From: Methanocalculus sp.
Lineage (GTDB): Archaea > Halobacteriota > Methanomicrobia > Methanomicrobiales > Methanocorpusculaceae
Length of the DNA: 8,507 bases
Direction: 5' to 3'
Assembly (NCBI RefSeq): GCF_030651615.1
Contig: NZ_JAUSCG010000178.1
Location: 1-8,507, forward strand
Position 1 is the first letter of the stretch. Every line of letters begins with the position of its first letter. This document shows, in pieces, positions 6,789-8,507 of this stretch. The notes under the pieces are model-generated. The model was given only the letters and a program-made list of their open reading frames with translations. It had not been told where the DNA came from and ran no database searches. Position numbers and translations under genes: made by a program.

Positions 6789-7530
6789 AGATCTCATCTG
6801 GAATCTCATGGTTAGTGACCTTAAGGTGAAGTACCAGAGTTCGGTACTTGGGTTTGCGTGGTCTCTGTTAAACCCGCTCCTGATGATGCTTGTACTCTAC
6901 TTTGTCTTCAGCAATGTCTTCCGGTTTGAGGTTGAGAGTTTTGCACTCTATATTCTTATTGGAATTATTGTATGGCGATTCCTTGTGAATGGTACAATGA
7001 CCGCGATGGGCTCAATTGTTGGCAGGCCCGGGCTTGTGACCAAGATATTTATACCCCGGCAGATTCTGGTTCTCAGCTCTGTACTTTCGGCGTTCATCAG
7101 CTCGATCCTTGAATTTCTGGTGCTTATACCGCTCCTTTTCATTCTTGGGGCCGGAGTGACGGTATATATCCTCCTCTTCCCGATAGTGCACGTGATCTAC
7201 CTGTTGCTCGTCTATGGGGTCTCACTCTTTCTTGCATCGTTGTATGTATATTACCGGGATTTGAACCAGATATGGGATGTGGTTCTTCAGGCAGGCTTTT
7301 TCCTCTCGCCGATCGTCTATCCGATCAGTGTCATACCTACAGCGTATATCGGTTATTATATGCTCAATCCTATGACAATGCTGATGGAGATCTACCGGGA
7401 TTTCCTTCTGTATGGTAGTATGCCCTCCCTTCTCAGTATCTCCATGGTATTTGTGGCGGGATGTCTGATTGCATTCTTTGGTTCTCTCCTCTTCCACCGA
7501 CTTGAGCGCCGTTTTGCTGAGGTGATCTGA
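6769..7530 (+). CDS. wzm: ABC-2 type polysaccharide export permease (Wzm/TagG-like)
   Basis: This is the membrane half of an ABC exporter that moves lipid-linked polysaccharide from the cytoplasmic to the outer face. The 253 residues contain an N-terminal amphipathic, charged part (RDLIWNLMVSDLKVKYQSS, 7-25), the family motif LGFAWSLLNPL next, and about six hydrophobic segments. The YYRDLNQIWD segment before the fifth segment, and the GFFLSPIVYP and NPM patterns after it, are typical of Wzm, KpsM and TagG. The start at 6769 follows a strong GGGAGGT site. It overlaps the GT2 gene by 20 bases and its stop overlaps the ATPase start in TGATG, so the two transporter halves are translationally coupled. 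The likely cargo is the rhamnose-containing glycan made by the neighbouring enzymes, which is inference. Other ABC-2 functions, such as drug export, are unlikely here. Confidence 0.93.
   Translation: MWLVQYRDLIWNLMVSDLKVKYQSSVLGFAWSLLNPLLMMLVLYFVFSNVFRFEVESFALYILIGIIVWRFLVNGTMTAMGSIVGRPGLVTKIFIPRQILVLSSVLSAFISSILEFLVLIPLLFILGAGVTVYILLFPIVHVIYLLLVYGVSLFLASLYVYYRDLNQIWDVVLQAGFFLSPIVYPISVIPTAYIGYYMLNPMTMLMEIYRDFLLYGSMPSLLSISMVFVAGCLIAFFGSLLFHRLERRFAEVI
7519..7527 (+). promoter_or_regulatory. Near-perfect ribosome-binding site of the ABC ATPase gene
   Basis: GAGGTGATC at 7519-7527 is the fullest match in the window to the complement of the archaeal 16S 3' end. It sits in the last permease codons, with the GGTG core five bases before ATG 7530. 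Confidence 0.7.
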
Positions 7531-8321
7531 TGGTGGAACTACTGCATAACTCTCAGAGACGATCACCTGATGAGTATGCTATTAAGGTCGATCTTCTCTC
7601 GAAGCACTTCCGGATACCAAAGGAGCGGAAGCATACGACCTATGATCATCTTGTAAGCCTGCTGCCTGGCAGAGATACAGCGTATGATGAGTTCTGGGCT
7701 CTGAAGGATGTTAGTTTCTCTGTTCAAAAAGGGGAGACCTTTGGGGTTATCGGGGCAAATGGGAGCGGTAAGAGTACTCTCCTTAAGATCCTGGCAGGTG
7801 TTCTCTACCCGGATTCGGGGACTGTGGATGTAAACGGAAAGATCGCTCCTTTTCTTGAACTCGGTGTCGGGTTCCAGCCCGATCTCTCGGCACGGGAGAA
7901 TATCTATCTCTACGGATCGATTATGGGTCTTTCAAAGAAGAGTATAGCTACTCGATATGATGAGATCCTTGACTTCTCAGATTTGAGACGTTTTGAACAT
8001 ATGCGCCTGAAAAACTTCTCTTCAGGTATGACGATCCGTCTTGCCTTTGCAACTGCTATCCAGACAGATCCTGATATTCTCCTCGTTGATGAGGTTTTTG
8101 CTGTCGGTGATGAGGCATTTCAGCGGAAATGTACTGAGAAGATTGAAGAGATTAAGCGGGCTGGAAAGACGATCGTCTATGTCTCTCATGCACTTGAAAG
8201 TGTTCGTGAACTCTGCTCACGGTGCCTTGCTCTTGATCATGGGAGGATTCGATCTCTTGGGGAGACGAATACGGTTATTGAGGATTATCTGGCGATCTCA
8301 GCATCGGGATCCCGGGTATAG
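7530..8321 (+). CDS. wzt: ABC transporter ATPase for polysaccharide export (Wzt/TagH-like, no C-terminal glycan-binding domain)
   Basis: This cytoplasmic subunit hydrolyses ATP to drive the adjacent permease. The 263 residues contain a divergent N-terminal part (1-55) with the HTTYDHLVSLL segment common in Wzt/TagH proteins, then Walker A GANGSGKST (75-83), a Q-loop at GFQPDLSARENI (Q116), signature FSSGM (163-167), Walker B ILLVDEVFAVGD (183-194) with catalytic E188, and the switch histidine H220 in VYVSHAL. The signature reads SSGM rather than SGGQ, which is normal for this subfamily. The protein ends about 30 residues after the switch region. The roughly 150-residue C-terminal domain with which some Wzt proteins (E. 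coli O9a type) recognise a chain end is therefore absent, and the transporter is more like KpsT or the minimal types. The start is set by TGATG overlap with the permease and a full ribosome site. It is the last gene of the run and is followed by terminator-like sequence. Confidence 0.94.
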   Translation: MVELLHNSQRRSPDEYAIKVDLLSKHFRIPKERKHTTYDHLVSLLPGRDTAYDEFWALKDVSFSVQKGETFGVIGANGSGKSTLLKILAGVLYPDSGTVDVNGKIAPFLELGVGFQPDLSARENIYLYGSIMGLSKKSIATRYDEILDFSDLRRFEHMRLKNFSSGMTIRLAFATAIQTDPDILLVDEVFAVGDEAFQRKCTEKIEEIKRAGKTIVYVSHALESVRELCSRCLALDHGRIRSLGETNTVIEDYLAISASGSRV

Positions 8322-8325
8322 TGAA

Positions 8326-8351
8326 ATAAGGATTAGTATTTAATTCCTTAT
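8326..8351 (+). terminator. Hairpin after the ABC ATPase gene
   Basis: ATAAGGA at 8326-8332 pairs with TCCTTAT at 8345-8351, a perfect seven-base stem with a twelve-base loop. It begins five bases after the stop codon. It may mark the 3' end of the operon transcript or protect it, together with the A/T tracts downstream. Confidence 0.4.
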
Positions 8352-8365
8352 AATTGTTAGATTTC

Positions 8366-8385
8366 AAAAAAGAGATATATTTTTT
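8366..8385. terminator. Bidirectional A6/T6 terminator between convergent genes
   Basis: Six A at 8366-8371 and six T at 8380-8385 flank an eight-base spacer and can pair with each other. On the plus strand the T tract, continued as CTTTC to 8390, would end the operon. On the minus strand the A tract reads as a T tract and would end the gene stopping at 8397. T tracts are the main intrinsic termination signal in archaea, and the position between two facing stop codons fits this. Confidence 0.55.
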
Positions 8386-8396
8386 CTTTCTCCGGA

Positions 8397-8507
8397 CTAG
8401 TTGCTGGCTACCGGTATATCTCCGTTCATGCCGAGTACGAAGTATGTGTCAACCTGATGGTTTCCGGTTGTGTCGAGCGCCCATAATCCGTTTGATGGTC
8501 TGAAGAT
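8397..8507 (-). CDS. C-terminal end of a probable surface/secreted repeat protein (partial at right edge)
   Basis: The last 36 codons and TAG stop of a minus-strand gene enter from the right edge. The reading frame is open through the window end. The peptide contains FRPSNGLWALD, then DTYFVLGMNGDIPVASN at the very end. This resembles the repeat unit (FRPS.G.WYLD ... D..F.FG..GD.PV.GDW) found in tandem in FG-GAP/VCBS-like extracellular proteins of methanogens and bacteria, from which I infer a secreted or cell-surface protein ending in such a repeat. Only about one unit is visible, so domain identity and function are tentative. Its stop faces the ABC ATPase stop, with a shared A/T-tract terminator between them. 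It could be a glycosylation target of the locus, but no Asn-X-Ser/Thr sequon is present in the visible piece. Confidence 0.7.
   Translation of the reverse strand: MFRPSNGLWALDTTGNHQVDTYFVLGMNGDIPVASN

Noticed and set aside
7222..7566. Minus-strand open frame of 114 codons across the wzm/wzt junction
   Set aside because: It is antisense to two well-supported coupled genes, and no separate start signal or domain is visible.

Overview
The window looks like a chromosomal surface-glycan locus from a methanogenic euryarchaeon, most likely Methanomicrobiales. The pointers are an archaeal STT3/AglB oligosaccharyltransferase, archaeal-style short RmlA and RmlC proteins, Shine-Dalgarno sites of the GGTGATC type, a probable leaderless promoter, and A/T-tract termination. 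The order-level placement is inference from protein style. No rRNA, tRNA, CRISPR array, transposase or phage gene is visible.

Layout. Positions 1-547 (minus strand) hold the N-terminal half of a GT4-type glycosyltransferase that runs off the left edge. Positions 548-728 are a divergent promoter region. From 729 everything is on the plus strand: aglB (729-2720), a short gap with a weak terminator-like element, then a tight run of eight-bases-or-less gaps or overlaps: rfbC (about 2838-3314), rfbB (3320-4282), rfbD (4255-5076), rfbA (5076-5798), a GT2 rhamnosyltransferase-like protein (5826-6788), a Wzm-type ABC permease (6769-7530) and a Wzt-type ABC ATPase (7530-8321); only the rfbA-to-GT2 gap is longer, at 27 bases. 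An AT-rich bidirectional terminator region (8322-8396) separates this from the last 36 codons of a convergent minus-strand gene whose tail resembles the bacterial/archaeal surface-protein repeat with the FRPSNG...GDIPV pattern.

How the genes fit together. RfbA, RfbB, RfbC and RfbD form a complete route from glucose-1-phosphate to dTDP-L-rhamnose. The GT2 enzyme, and perhaps the GT4 enzyme, would use such donors to build a lipid-linked glycan on the cytoplasmic face. The ABC-2 permease and its ATPase would move it across the membrane. AglB would transfer a lipid-linked glycan to protein on the outer face. An O-antigen-style ABC exporter beside an archaeal N-glycosylation transferase is the most interesting system-level feature.

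The sharpest single observation is in AglB. The other catalytic motifs are present (D42, the DHH segment at 158-160, TIVE at 341-344), but the normally near-invariant WWDYG acceptor-recognition motif reads LWYWG at residues 536-540, so the aspartate that contacts the +2 Ser/Thr of the sequon is replaced by tyrosine.
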